DNA of 64,000 bases, from NCBI GenBank assembly GCA_963776665.1, contig CAVZNQ010000018.1, positions 81,675 through 145,674 of the forward strand, written 5' to 3'. The notes under the pieces were generated by a model that did no database searches, was not told where the DNA came from, and saw only the letters and a program-made list of their open reading frames with translations. The DNA is from Roseiarcus sp963776665 (GTDB lineage Bacteria; Pseudomonadota; Alphaproteobacteria; Rhizobiales; Beijerinckiaceae). Positions 38,008 to 45,648 of the stretch are shown piece after piece; within the stretch, counting starts at the first letter, position 1, and each line of letters starts with the position of its first letter. The position numbers and the translations under genes were made by a program.

Positions 38008-38048
38008 CCTCGTATTTTTTCAGGGAGCGGCCTCGTAATTCTACGAGG
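38008..38048 (+). promoter_or_regulatory. CCTCGTA boxes upstream of the small Tat-signal protein gene
   Basis: Two elements lie here: CCTCGTATTTTTT (38008-38020) and a perfect palindrome CCTCGTA-ATTC-TACGAGG (38031-38048). They match the paired boxes at 34961-35001. They lie about 130 bp upstream of the gene at 38177 and just before a possible TTTACA -35 element. A role as NarL-type regulator sites is inferred. Confidence 0.5.
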
Positions 38049-38176
38049 TTACACGCGGCCGCCCTTTACATAGCGTTGCTAACGCTCGGCCATCCTTGAC
38101 GGCGCCTCAATCATGTTTCGCGGGGCGTTAGGAAGATGAACGCGTTGGGGTCGCCAGCGCAAAGAAGGGGACGGAA

Positions 38177-38470
38177 ATGCGGGAGAAAGTTGAAGTGGAA
38201 TCTGTTTCGCGACGAAAAGCGCTTTCTCTGCTTGGGCTAGGGGCGGCATTAGGATTCACGCTATCGTCGGCGCTCGAGCCGTTGGAGGCCGAAGCGGAGG
38301 AGGCTGCCGCGCCCGCCGCCGAGCCAGCTGCCACCGGAACCCACGGAATGCAACGGCGGCAAGGGCGGCGCGCCCATCGCCATGAGCGACGCCACGGACG
38401 CCAAGAGCGCCGCCACGAGCGACGAACGGGTGAGAAACCAGAGGCGGAGCCTGCCGAGCCAGAGAAATAA
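38177..38470 (+). CDS. small Tat-signal protein with Arg/His/Glu-rich tail
   Basis: The 97-residue protein has a twin-arginine-like signal (VSRRKALSLLGLGAALGF), an Ala/Glu-rich segment and a strongly basic tail with repeated units (RRQGRRAHRHERRHGRQERR). It ends with an acidic/proline stretch. No family is recognised. A repetitive His/Arg tail could bind metal, nucleic acid or polyanions in the periplasm. It starts at ATG 38177 behind a GGGGAC site. The CCTCGTA boxes upstream make it a likely target of the adjacent two-component system. Confidence 0.65.
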   Translation: MREKVEVESVSRRKALSLLGLGAALGFTLSSALEPLEAEAEEAAAPAAEPAATGTHGMQRRQGRRAHRHERRHGRQERRHERRTGEKPEAEPAEPEK

Positions 38471-38547
38471 CCGTCCGGCAGCTACCAAACGCCTGACTGC
38501 GCGGTTCGGCGAACTCCGAATCTCATTCGCGTCTAGCGGGTTGAGCG

Positions 38548-38967
38548 ATGAGCGAGACCGCAGGCGAAAAACACAGGAGGAAACGAAAATCGCGCGTTCC
38601 AGCGGGCGAAGATCTTGTGATTGGCGAACTGTTGAGACGCGGATTCGAGGCCCAGTTCTCGGATCGCAAGGAACACGTCCTGCTCGTTCGTGCGGGCGAG
38701 TCAGCGCCGAAGCCGGTTCAAGTCAGAACTGCGCACTCGACGCCGTGGTACGTGCGCCGCGCCAGTTTTGATGGGAGCCTTGTGAACCAAGTGACGGTGT
38801 ATGTCCTTTTGGGACTCGAACCGGGCGCAAAGCCCGCTCGTTTCTTTGTGGCCCGGAACCGTGACCTGGCGGCCTGGTTTCGCCGACCGCCGACTTCAAA
38901 CCCGATCGGATTCATAGACGCTAAGTCGATGGAGCCATACGAAGATAACTGGGAGATTTTAAGATAA
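38548..38967 (+). CDS. hypothetical protein, degenerate PD-(D/E)XK nuclease-like fold
   Basis: The 139-residue cytoplasmic protein has a basic N-terminus (KHRRKRKSR), then AGEDLVIGELLRRGFEAQFS, HVLLVRAGE and KPVQVRTAHSTPWYVR. This order of elements recalls restriction-endonuclease-like proteins, where the strands carry D and (E/Q)xK: 'GxDLLV...QVKT'. Here the aspartate and lysine are replaced (EHVLLV, QVRT), so catalysis is doubtful. The C-terminus (RFFVARNRDLAAWF) also fits such folds. The assignment is by pattern only. The frame starts at ATG 38548. Confidence 0.55.
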   Translation: MSETAGEKHRRKRKSRVPAGEDLVIGELLRRGFEAQFSDRKEHVLLVRAGESAPKPVQVRTAHSTPWYVRRASFDGSLVNQVTVYVLLGLEPGAKPARFFVARNRDLAAWFRRPPTSNPIGFIDAKSMEPYEDNWEILR

Positions 38968-39004
38968 GGCCGGTGGTAGTCATCAAACTGAAGGGAGAAG
39001 CGAC

Positions 39005-39370
39005 ATGAAGACGGCATTCTATGCGTTCACACTCGGAGCGGCGCTTATTGTCACCGCATCAATGGGATCGGTTCGAGCTGAGGACCGAGATTGCACAGTC
39101 GATCTCAAGGCGGTGTGCGCCGATATTGCGCCCGGCGAGGGACACATTCGTGCGTGCTTGCAGGCGCACATGAGCCAACTCTCCGTAGGCTGCGCATCCA
39201 GGTTGTCGAAGGCTGCCTGGGTCTTGTCAGAGTGCAAGGGGGACGTCCACCAATTCTGCCCCCAGGCCACATATGGCAACATCGCCGACTGTATGAGGCC
39301 GCATCTTGGCGAGACCAGCGACCAATGCAGGGCAGCGATCGCGTTCATCGCCTCCCCCGCCGGGGATTAG
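39005..39370 (+). CDS. exported cysteine-rich repeat protein
   Basis: The 121-residue protein has a signal peptide (FTLGAALIVTASMGSVRA) and two repeats of the Cys-rich GLG1-type pattern: CTVDLKAVCADIAPGEG then IRACLQAHMSQLSVGC, and CKGDVHQFCPQATYGNIADC then MRPHLGETSDQCRAAI. Each repeat has four cysteines that would form two disulfides in the periplasm. The ATG at 39005 has a GGGAGAAG site. Bacterial members are uncharacterised. Confidence 0.85.
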   Translation: MKTAFYAFTLGAALIVTASMGSVRAEDRDCTVDLKAVCADIAPGEGHIRACLQAHMSQLSVGCASRLSKAAWVLSECKGDVHQFCPQATYGNIADCMRPHLGETSDQCRAAIAFIASPAGD

Positions 39371-39456
39371 GAACGCCGAGCGGGTCTGTCGAACTGGCTT
39401 CAGCGCGAAGCCAGCAACCGATCTGAATTGGGCGGACAAAGCCTTAGTCGACGAAG

Positions 39457-39479
39457 TCCAGCGGCGTCTCGCCGCTGGA
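39457..39479. terminator. stem-loop after the cysteine-rich protein gene
   Basis: A perfect 10-bp stem (TCCAGCGGCG/CGCCGCTGGA) closes on a 3-nt loop (TCT). It lies 87 bp after the stop at 39370. No T-run follows, so termination strength is uncertain. Confidence 0.4.
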
Positions 39480-39482
39480 TAG

Positions 39483-39692
39483 CGGCTTGTCGCCAAGACA
39501 ATCAAGCGCCGACGGTGGCCGGTTCTGAGGGCGGCAAGCGCCCTAGTCGGTTTGGCGTTTTCCGTTCAGCCCGCCATAGCCGCGATGACCCATACCACCT
39601 CGAACCTAAACCTGCGGGCGCCGGCGGGAGCGCAGATTGACATCGATGTGACCCACGTCCATCACCATAAGAATGGTCTGATCAACTTTTAG
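39483..39692 (+). pseudogene. small exported SH3-like peptide lacking a normal start codon
   Basis: An open frame without ATG, GTG or TTG near its front encodes KRRRWPVLRAASALVGLAFS, then VQPAIAAMTHTTSNLNLRAP and AGAQIDIDVTHVHHHKNG, ending LINF. The first part is a signal peptide. TSNLNLRA and PAGAQIDI resemble the first strand and a later loop of bacterial SH3 domains, with the middle missing. Either the start codon was lost and the domain shortened, or a base error hides the start. A clean small gene is less likely. The stop is at 39690-39692. Confidence 0.4.
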
Positions 39693-39732
39693 CGCAGGCG
39701 GGAGACAGTTCCGCGCTACGCGAAGGGATGCA

Positions 39733-40500
39733 ATGTCGCGCGGTTTGTGGGCTTTGCTCGGGGGCGTCGTGCTCGTCGCGATCGCAGCCCTCGTCTGGAC
39801 CGCCGGCGACCGGACGAATGTCACACCCGCCGTTTCGCCAGGCCCAACGGCCGTCGCTCCCGCGCCGGTTCGGCCGGCGCCGCCCGCTCCTGCGCCGGTC
39901 GCGCAGGAACCCGCACCCTCGCCTCCGCCCGCACCTGCACCCCCTGCCACGCAGGAGGCCGCGGCGCCGCCTGCTCCCTCTCCGACCGCGCCGCCCGCTC
40001 CCGCTCCGGCGCCCGATGCAGGACAGCAAGCCGCCACACCGCCTGCTTCCCCGCCGTCCCCCGAGACGCCTCCTGCTCCGCCGGTCGCCGAAGCGCCCCT
40101 GCCGCCGCCCGCGCCCGGACGGGAGACGGCGGAAGTCCAGGGCGTATATGCGCCCAAGAACCTCGCGCAGTTGGTCGGGACCTGGGCCTATTCCACGGAG
40201 GATTGCGAGCGGCTATTCCAGCGAAGCGGCGGCGGCTGGGCCTATCGCCAGCCCGTGGACAAGTTCGCCCAGGCTGCGATTGTCCAGTCGACGAAGAAGA
40301 TCCTTCTGCCTTCCGCCACCTGCCAGATCGAGAGCGCATCTGAAGCGGAAGGGGCGCTCAAGGTGAGCGCCGACTGTGCGGACTCGATTAGCTACACGTC
40401 CCGGAGCGTGATGATCGCGCTGCGATCCCCCACCGAACTCATGTACAGCGCTTCCGGCGATCCGGCGCTCGCTACAACCCTGAAGAAATGTTCGCCATAA
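39733..40500 (+). CDS. membrane-anchored protein with long Pro/Ala linker
   Basis: The 255-residue protein has an N-terminal membrane anchor (LWALLGGVVLVAIAALVW), a low-complexity Pro/Ala linker of about 110 residues (35-140), and a C-terminal globular domain of about 110 residues with LAQLVGTWAYSTEDCERLFQ and LPSATCQIESASEA. The cysteines there could form disulfides in the periplasm. No family is recognised. The linker would let the domain cross the periplasm or peptidoglycan. The ATG at 39733 follows a GGGATG site weakly. Codon bias supports the frame. Confidence 0.75.
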   Translation: MSRGLWALLGGVVLVAIAALVWTAGDRTNVTPAVSPGPTAVAPAPVRPAPPAPAPVAQEPAPSPPPAPAPPATQEAAAPPAPSPTAPPAPAPAPDAGQQAATPPASPPSPETPPAPPVAEAPLPPPAPGRETAEVQGVYAPKNLAQLVGTWAYSTEDCERLFQRSGGGWAYRQPVDKFAQAAIVQSTKKILLPSATCQIESASEAEGALKVSADCADSISYTSRSVMIALRSPTELMYSASGDPALATTLKKCSP

Positions 40501-40720
40501 TGAGGGAAGATTGTCGGCGCTGTTGACCCTGTTCCCGGTTTCGAGGCGGGATCGGCCGAGGAGAAGCACGTGGCTGGGCGCCGAAGTCGAACCATGTGCG
40601 TGGCGCCGAGTGGCCTCGGGCGGCTGTTCTTACCGACTGTTCGACTGCCGTCCGCAGTAGAACAAGTCCACAGCAACACATTCATTCACTGAGGAAACAC
40701 ATCAAAGAAGGGTCAACTCA

Positions 40721-41293
40721 ATGTCGAGCGAATCCAAGACGCAGGACTGGTCGAAGCCGGCCGCCATGGCGATCCCCAAGGGGGGGTACTTCCAGGACAA
40801 GGTGGAGCAGGGACGTTATGGTCCGATCTTTCCCAAGACGCCTGCTTGTTACGGCTTCTCGATTGTCGCGAAAATCATTCCCGGCCGCGAGGAGGTCTTC
40901 TACAAATTCGCCAAAACCATCGAGGAAACGATCGCCGCACAGCCAGACGCCCTGGCTATCTTGCAGCTGCATTACCTGCGCTGGGTGCTCTTTCCCATCA
41001 AAGGCGATACCTACTTCATGTATCAGGGTATTTTCGACACCGACTTCGATAAGTATACCGAAGACGCCGTTGCCCTATTCGGCATCACCGGTCTCAGGAC
41101 GGTGTTCGAGAATCTCGAGGGCTTTCCGATGGACTGGCAGACGAACCCCGGCGCCTTCGTCAAGTTTGTCCGCGATCATCAATGCCCGAGCTTCCTCGAA
41201 TATGCGGAATATCCGTTTGTCAGCAGCACGGAAATCAAAAAAGCGCTCAAGCTGAAGGCAGCGTTCTCGACCATGCTCGACCAGATGCAGTGA
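40721..41293 (+). CDS. conserved protein of DyP operon, probable alpha+beta-barrel (ferredoxin-like) fold
   Basis: The 190-residue cytoplasmic protein has no signal. The region YGFSIVAKIIPGREEVFYKF, then LRWVLFPIKGDTYFMYQGIF and GLRTVFENLEGFPMDW, has the strand-helix-strand order of dimeric alpha+beta-barrel proteins, the same fold as DyP peroxidases and EfeB. It ends KLKAAFSTMLDQMQ. It overlaps the DyP gene by one base (TGATG), so the two are made together. I read no catalytic motif. It may be a partner or a substrate-delivery subunit of the peroxidase. Fold assignment is inference. Confidence 0.65.
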   Translation: MSSESKTQDWSKPAAMAIPKGGYFQDKVEQGRYGPIFPKTPACYGFSIVAKIIPGREEVFYKFAKTIEETIAAQPDALAILQLHYLRWVLFPIKGDTYFMYQGIFDTDFDKYTEDAVALFGITGLRTVFENLEGFPMDWQTNPGAFVKFVRDHQCPSFLEYAEYPFVSSTEIKKALKLKAAFSTMLDQMQ

Positions 41294-42624
41294 TGCTTGA
41301 ATTCGACGACATCCAGCACCTGCTGCTGACGCGCCCCCCAGCCCTCACGGCCCGATACGAATTTCTGTCGTTTCGGGACGGAGCCGGCGGCCGCGCCTGG
41401 GCGTCGGCGATCAAGGAGACGATTCACTCGACGGCGTCGATGCGCGCTGGCGTCGACAAGGACAGGCGCTGGGTGACGGCGGCTTTCACCTGGAACGGCT
41501 TGCGCGCGCTTGGACTGGACGAGGCCTCGCTCGCGTCCTTTCCGGAGGAGTTCAAGCAGGGCATGGCGGCGCGGGCTGAGACGCTCGGCGACACCGGCGT
41601 GAACGCGCCCGAACATTGGGTCGGAGGGCTCGCGAGCCCAGACCTGCATGCGATCGTCATTCTCTTTGCTCGGGACCCGGCGGAGCATGACCGGTGCGCT
41701 TCGGAGCACCGGAAGCTTATCGCCGGCTGTCCCGGCGTCGAGGTTCTCTCCGTGCTTGACCTTCACGCCATTCCGCCGTTCGGATACGCGCATGAGCATT
41801 TCGGCTATCGCGACAGGTTGTCAGAGCCGGCCATCGAGGGAAGCGGCGTCGAACCGACGCCTGGAAGCGGCGAACCTTTGAAGCCAGGCGAGTTCATCCT
41901 TGGCTATCCCGACGAATACGGCGTCACCGCTGACAGTCCGCGGCCCGAAGTTCTGGCGCGGAACGGCAGCTACATGGCCTACCGGCGGCTCGAGCAGCAT
42001 GTGGGGAAGTTTCGCGAGTTCCTCCGGCAGCACGGCGATACCGCGGAGGAGCAGGAACTGATCGCGGCCAAGCTGATGGGGCGCTGGCGCAGCGGCGCGC
42101 CGCTCTCGCTCGCGCCCGAGAAAGACGATCCGGCCCTCGGCGCCGACATGCAGCGCAACAACGACTTCACCTACAAGGAGATGGACCCGCATGGTTATGC
42201 GGTCCCGCTTGGCTCGCACATTCGTCGGATGAATCCTCGCGACACCGCGCACAACATGAACCGGCGCCGGATGATCCGACGAGGGGCGCCGTACGGGCCT
42301 CCTCTTCCGGAAGGCGCTCCCGACGATGGGACCGAACGCGGCATCGCCGCGTTTATCGTCTGCGCGAGCCTCATCCGCCAGTTCGAGTTCGCGCAGAACG
42401 TCTGGATAAACGACCGGAACTTCAGCGACCTGGGTAACGAACGCGACCCAATCATCGGCGCGCACGACGGTACGCTCGAGTACAAGATTCCCAAGCGTCC
42501 CATTCGCAGGAAAATTGTCGGTTTGCCGGCCTTCACCACAGTGAGAGGCGGCGCGTATTTCTTTCTCCCGGGCCTCAAGGCGCTTGGCTACCTTGCGTCA
42601 CTAAACGCACAGGGCCAAGCCTGA
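41293..42624 (+). CDS. DyP-type haem peroxidase
   Basis: The 443-residue protein has the DyP features: a catalytic aspartate in the GxxDG-like motif HFGYRDRLSEPA (Asp174; the following Gly is replaced by Arg), the haem-ligand His309 in LGSHIRRMNPRD and the distal arginines in RRRMIRRGAPYGP near residue 329. PGEFILGYPDEYG and FIVCASLIRQFEFAQNVWI are also typical. DyP enzymes oxidise dyes, lignin-like phenols or haem with peroxide. No signal peptide and no encapsulin gene are present, so it is cytoplasmic and probably free. It is the second gene of a tight three-gene operon. Confidence 0.9.
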   Translation: MLEFDDIQHLLLTRPPALTARYEFLSFRDGAGGRAWASAIKETIHSTASMRAGVDKDRRWVTAAFTWNGLRALGLDEASLASFPEEFKQGMAARAETLGDTGVNAPEHWVGGLASPDLHAIVILFARDPAEHDRCASEHRKLIAGCPGVEVLSVLDLHAIPPFGYAHEHFGYRDRLSEPAIEGSGVEPTPGSGEPLKPGEFILGYPDEYGVTADSPRPEVLARNGSYMAYRRLEQHVGKFREFLRQHGDTAEEQELIAAKLMGRWRSGAPLSLAPEKDDPALGADMQRNNDFTYKEMDPHGYAVPLGSHIRRMNPRDTAHNMNRRRMIRRGAPYGPPLPEGAPDDGTERGIAAFIVCASLIRQFEFAQNVWINDRNFSDLGNERDPIIGAHDGTLEYKIPKRPIRRKIVGLPAFTTVRGGAYFFLPGLKALGYLASLNAQGQA

Positions 42625-42650
42625 GTCGCGACACGGCAAAAGGAAGATCC

Positions 42651-43664
42651 ATGTCAGCGCAAGCTTTTGCTCGGACCTACAATCAGGATCACATTCCGCG
42701 CAAATACACGCCGGGCAAGCGGCGCGTGAGCATCTACTGGACGTGGAGCTACCCTTGGGAGTCGCAGCGCGACCTTGCGGAGATGGACAACCGGTTTTCC
42801 ACCATGACGGAAGTTCGTCGCGTCGCTTGGCCGGCTTATGAGACGCCGGAATGGAGCGCGGCGCAGTTCCTTCAAGGCATCGCAGGAACGCTCGAGCTCT
42901 TTCACCGATCAACGTTGAGTTTCCAGAAGATCGCCGGCGAAACCACGGGCCATCCGGTTGCCGTCTTCCAGCGCATCGACCAGGCCGGCTACAAGCTGCC
43001 GATCGATGAACGCATTCTCGCCGACGCCGACACCCTGATGGTGTTCGGACTCGACCATATTGTCTCCGAGCAGGAGGCCGCGCCGGAGGAGATCGCCGCG
43101 ATCCGCGAATGGCTGAAGCGGGACGGCTCCTGTCTCCTGCTTGCGCCCCATCATGATGTCGGCTTCACCGGAGACAGGAAGCAGCGTCAGATCGAATATC
43201 TGCACCACGGCGACCCGCTCGTCCCCCGCCAGCAGCGGTTTGGGCAGTACACGCGCTCGTTGATGAAGGGTCTCGGCGTTCCGGTGCACAACACGTACGG
43301 CCTTCGGCCCGCGCTCGTGAAAGGCACAAACGAGATTGCTCCGCTCACCCCCTTTCACGACCTCGACAGCCTCGGCCTCTTGCGTAATGTCCCGACCCTC
43401 AACTTCCACCCGCATCTGCCGCACTACGAACTGACCGGGGGTGCAACCTCCGTGCAGGTGCTGGCGCGGCAGCCGATCGACCTCGAACGTCCGCACCCTT
43501 TCACCGAGGCCGGCGCCAGGGAGTTCAACTGCCTCCTGTGGGCGCCGCCGAACGAGCAGAGGGCGGGAGACATTGTTCTCGTCGACTCGACAAATTTCAC
43601 CACCCTCTTTGGCGGCACGAAGAGTCTCGAGACTTTCTGGAGGAATCTCGCGGCGATGAGGTGA
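42651..43664 (+). CDS. unrecognised 337-residue protein of DyP operon
   Basis: I do not recognise this protein. It has no signal peptide or membrane helix. The middle (ADADTLMVFGLDHIVSEQEA, then AIREWLKRDGSCLLLAPHHD) has the pattern of class I glutamine-amidotransferase-like or DUF4350 folds: a buried strand ending in a small loop, then a helix and 'W...GG.LLL.P'. Histidines are common in the C-terminal half (EYLHHGDPL, LNFHPHLPHYEL). It starts at ATG 42651, 26 bp after the DyP gene. A role in peroxidase maturation or in handling its product is possible but not shown. Confidence 0.7.
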   Translation: MSAQAFARTYNQDHIPRKYTPGKRRVSIYWTWSYPWESQRDLAEMDNRFSTMTEVRRVAWPAYETPEWSAAQFLQGIAGTLELFHRSTLSFQKIAGETTGHPVAVFQRIDQAGYKLPIDERILADADTLMVFGLDHIVSEQEAAPEEIAAIREWLKRDGSCLLLAPHHDVGFTGDRKQRQIEYLHHGDPLVPRQQRFGQYTRSLMKGLGVPVHNTYGLRPALVKGTNEIAPLTPFHDLDSLGLLRNVPTLNFHPHLPHYELTGGATSVQVLARQPIDLERPHPFTEAGAREFNCLLWAPPNEQRAGDIVLVDSTNFTTLFGGTKSLETFWRNLAAMR

Positions 43665-43838
43665 GGGCTGTTGGTGGCGACAGTGCTCTCGAAGCTGGCG
43701 CGCGCTTTGTACGTGGAAGACACAGTCGCTTCTCACCCTTACCTGTTGCGCTCCATCGCCCGGGCCCTGTTTGGAACGGCGTTTTTATGCAATAGGTGTT
43801 ATGTCGCTTGCCAAAAATTGCTCGCGAAGAGGAGGAAT

Positions 43839-44309
43839 ATGCTCATGAGGAAGGCTCTTGCGCTTGGGTGCAGCGCAATTCTGTCCAGTTCATTTTCGCT
43901 TCCCGCTTTCGCTATTGAATCGAGCTACACCGCGGCGTCCGCATCCTCCCCTGACGCGGTATGGGCCAAAATCGGAGATTTCTGCGGGATAGCGAATTGG
44001 GGCCTCGGGCTGAAATGCGCTTTGTCCGCGGACGGGAAGATGAGGACGCTCACCACACAAGATGGCGGCGTCGTTGTCGAACAATTGGAGAATCGCGACA
44101 ACGCGGCGAGAACATATTCGTACACCATTGTGACCCCCGGTCCGCTTCCGGTCGCGAACTATCACTCGAAGATCGCCGTTACTCCGGCGGGCGCGGGCTC
44201 TTCGATTGTCTGGAGCGGCAAGTACGACGCCAAGGGCGCGAGCGACGCCGACGCCAAGAAGGTCTTTGACGGGCTTTACAAGGCCGGTGTCGACAATCTG
44301 GCGAAATAA
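43839..44309 (+). CDS. exported SRPBCC/START-like protein
   Basis: The 156-residue protein has a signal peptide (ALALGCSAILSSSFSLPAFA) and a polyketide-cyclase/START-type domain with VWAKIGDFCGIANWG near residue 42, VEQLENRDNAARTYSYTIV near residue 87 and a final amphipathic helix. Such folds hold hydrophobic ligands; this one would do so in the periplasm. The start is the ATG at 43839 behind GGAGGA. It follows the DyP operon by 175 bp and is probably a separate unit. Confidence 0.8.
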   Translation: MLMRKALALGCSAILSSSFSLPAFAIESSYTAASASSPDAVWAKIGDFCGIANWGLGLKCALSADGKMRTLTTQDGGVVVEQLENRDNAARTYSYTIVTPGPLPVANYHSKIAVTPAGAGSSIVWSGKYDAKGASDADAKKVFDGLYKAGVDNLAK

Positions 44310-44348
44310 GGAGCGTCGCATTTCCGAGACGCGAGTATATCCCGCGGA

Positions 44349-44625
44349 ACGCAAGTCGAAACGAGCACTCCGTTCGCTCGGATCGACCCGCCGTTCAGGC
44401 TCGCGCCTCAGTGGGAGTTGAACTTCCGAGCCGAAATTCCGTTTGTGTGGACAAACGGAGTAACGCCCGAGAACCCGACCGGCGCGGCCGTGTCCGGCTT
44501 CGGCAACTTAGGCTCTACCCCAGCCCCGACCTTCGACTGAACATGGGACGCCGGTGTGGAACCAGACGGGCCGATTGTTTCTGCCGCGCAACTTCATGGT
44601 CGGGTGGAAGCCGACCGAGCATACA
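44349..44625 (+). pseudogene. internally deleted copy of the downstream barrel gene
   Basis: The sequence from about 44349 to 44508 matches 44840-44999 of the following gene with roughly 10% difference. At about 44508 it jumps to sequence equivalent to 45288-45413, skipping nearly 290 bp. The copy then runs straight into the signal-peptide coding region of the intact gene. It has frameshifts and cannot make a barrel. It is a partial duplication with an internal deletion. Confidence 0.8.
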
Positions 44626-45492
44626 GTGATCTCAGAGAGGCAATCCCTTTTCCTTGCTCTTGCTCGTTGCGCTTCTGCCGCCGCCGCGCTGAGCGTTGCG
44701 GGCCCGGTTCTTGCCGACTCGGATCGTCCCGACCTCGCGAACGCGACCGGCGACGATCCAACTCATCCGTTGGGCAAGATCGAACTTCTGGAGCGCTATA
44801 CCGAAGCTCCCGGTCCAGGCGTCGAAGAGGGAACGACCAAACGAGTCGAAACCAACACGCCGTTCGCCCGGATCGATGCGCCGTTCAGGCTCGCGCCACA
44901 ATGGGAGTTGAACTTCCGGGCCGAAATCCCGGTCGTATGGACGAACGGCGTAACGCCCGAGAACCCCACCGGTGCGACCGTGTCCGGCTTCGGCAACCTG
45001 CTCACCCAGGCTTGGATCGTGCACGACCTCGATCAACGATGGGCGGTCGCGCTTGGCGGGCAACTGATCGCGCCGACCTCGACAAACGGAGTGGCGTCGG
45101 ACGCCTGGGAACAGGTCACAGGTTTGGTCGTACGCGCGATGCTCCCGGAGATCAGTCCGGGCAGCTACTTCGCGCCACAGGTCCGCTACGGAGTCGACTT
45201 TGTAGGCAACGACGACGGCAGGATGCTGCGGCAGTTGCGCATCGCGCCGACCCTCAACATCAACCTGCCGCACAATCTGTTCTTCACGCTCTACCCGAGC
45301 CCGGACATTCGGCTGAACTATGGGACGCCGGTGTGGAATCAAACGGGCCGATTGTTTCTGCCGCTCAACTTCATGGTCGGCTGGAAGCCGACCGAGCATA
45401 CGGTGATTTCGGCTGAGTTCGGCATTCCGATCATCAAGGACTTTCCCGTTTACACCTTCAAAACGCAATTGAGAGTCGGATATTTGTTTTAA
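44626..45492 (+). CDS. outer-membrane beta-barrel protein (paralogue of 16484-17389)
   Basis: The protein of about 288 residues has a signal peptide (LFLALARCASAAAALSVAGP then VLA) and a barrel-type mature part: WELNFRAEIPVVWTNG, GNLLTQAWIVHDLDQRW, FFTLYPSPDIRLNYG and a final TQLRVGYLF with C-terminal Phe. It is a paralogue of the protein at 16484-17389. The best start is the GTG at 44626; it lies inside sequence shared with the upstream pseudo-copy, so the original upstream region was replaced. A longer frame (from 44554) would fuse the pseudo-copy's C-terminal strands to the signal peptide, which is not sensible. Function is unknown. Confidence 0.75.
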   Translation: MISERQSLFLALARCASAAAALSVAGPVLADSDRPDLANATGDDPTHPLGKIELLERYTEAPGPGVEEGTTKRVETNTPFARIDAPFRLAPQWELNFRAEIPVVWTNGVTPENPTGATVSGFGNLLTQAWIVHDLDQRWAVALGGQLIAPTSTNGVASDAWEQVTGLVVRAMLPEISPGSYFAPQVRYGVDFVGNDDGRMLRQLRIAPTLNINLPHNLFFTLYPSPDIRLNYGTPVWNQTGRLFLPLNFMVGWKPTEHTVISAEFGIPIIKDFPVYTFKTQLRVGYLF

Positions 45493-45648
45493 TGCCAGTT
45501 CTGACTGAAAGCGGAACGTCGATTGTCGGCGGTATGTCCCCGATTGACGCATGGGCCAATAGTCGCCGTTCGGCGCGCGCCCCGGCTCCGCGCCGACGCT
45601 GGCGGCAGACATGGGTCGATTTTTTGGTTGAGGGACCTCCGGGGTCCG

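Noticed and set aside
39606..40157. A Gly/Ala-rich minus-strand frame of 183 codons
   Set aside because: It is the antisense of the Pro/Ala linker of the gene at 39733-40500 and has no start context.
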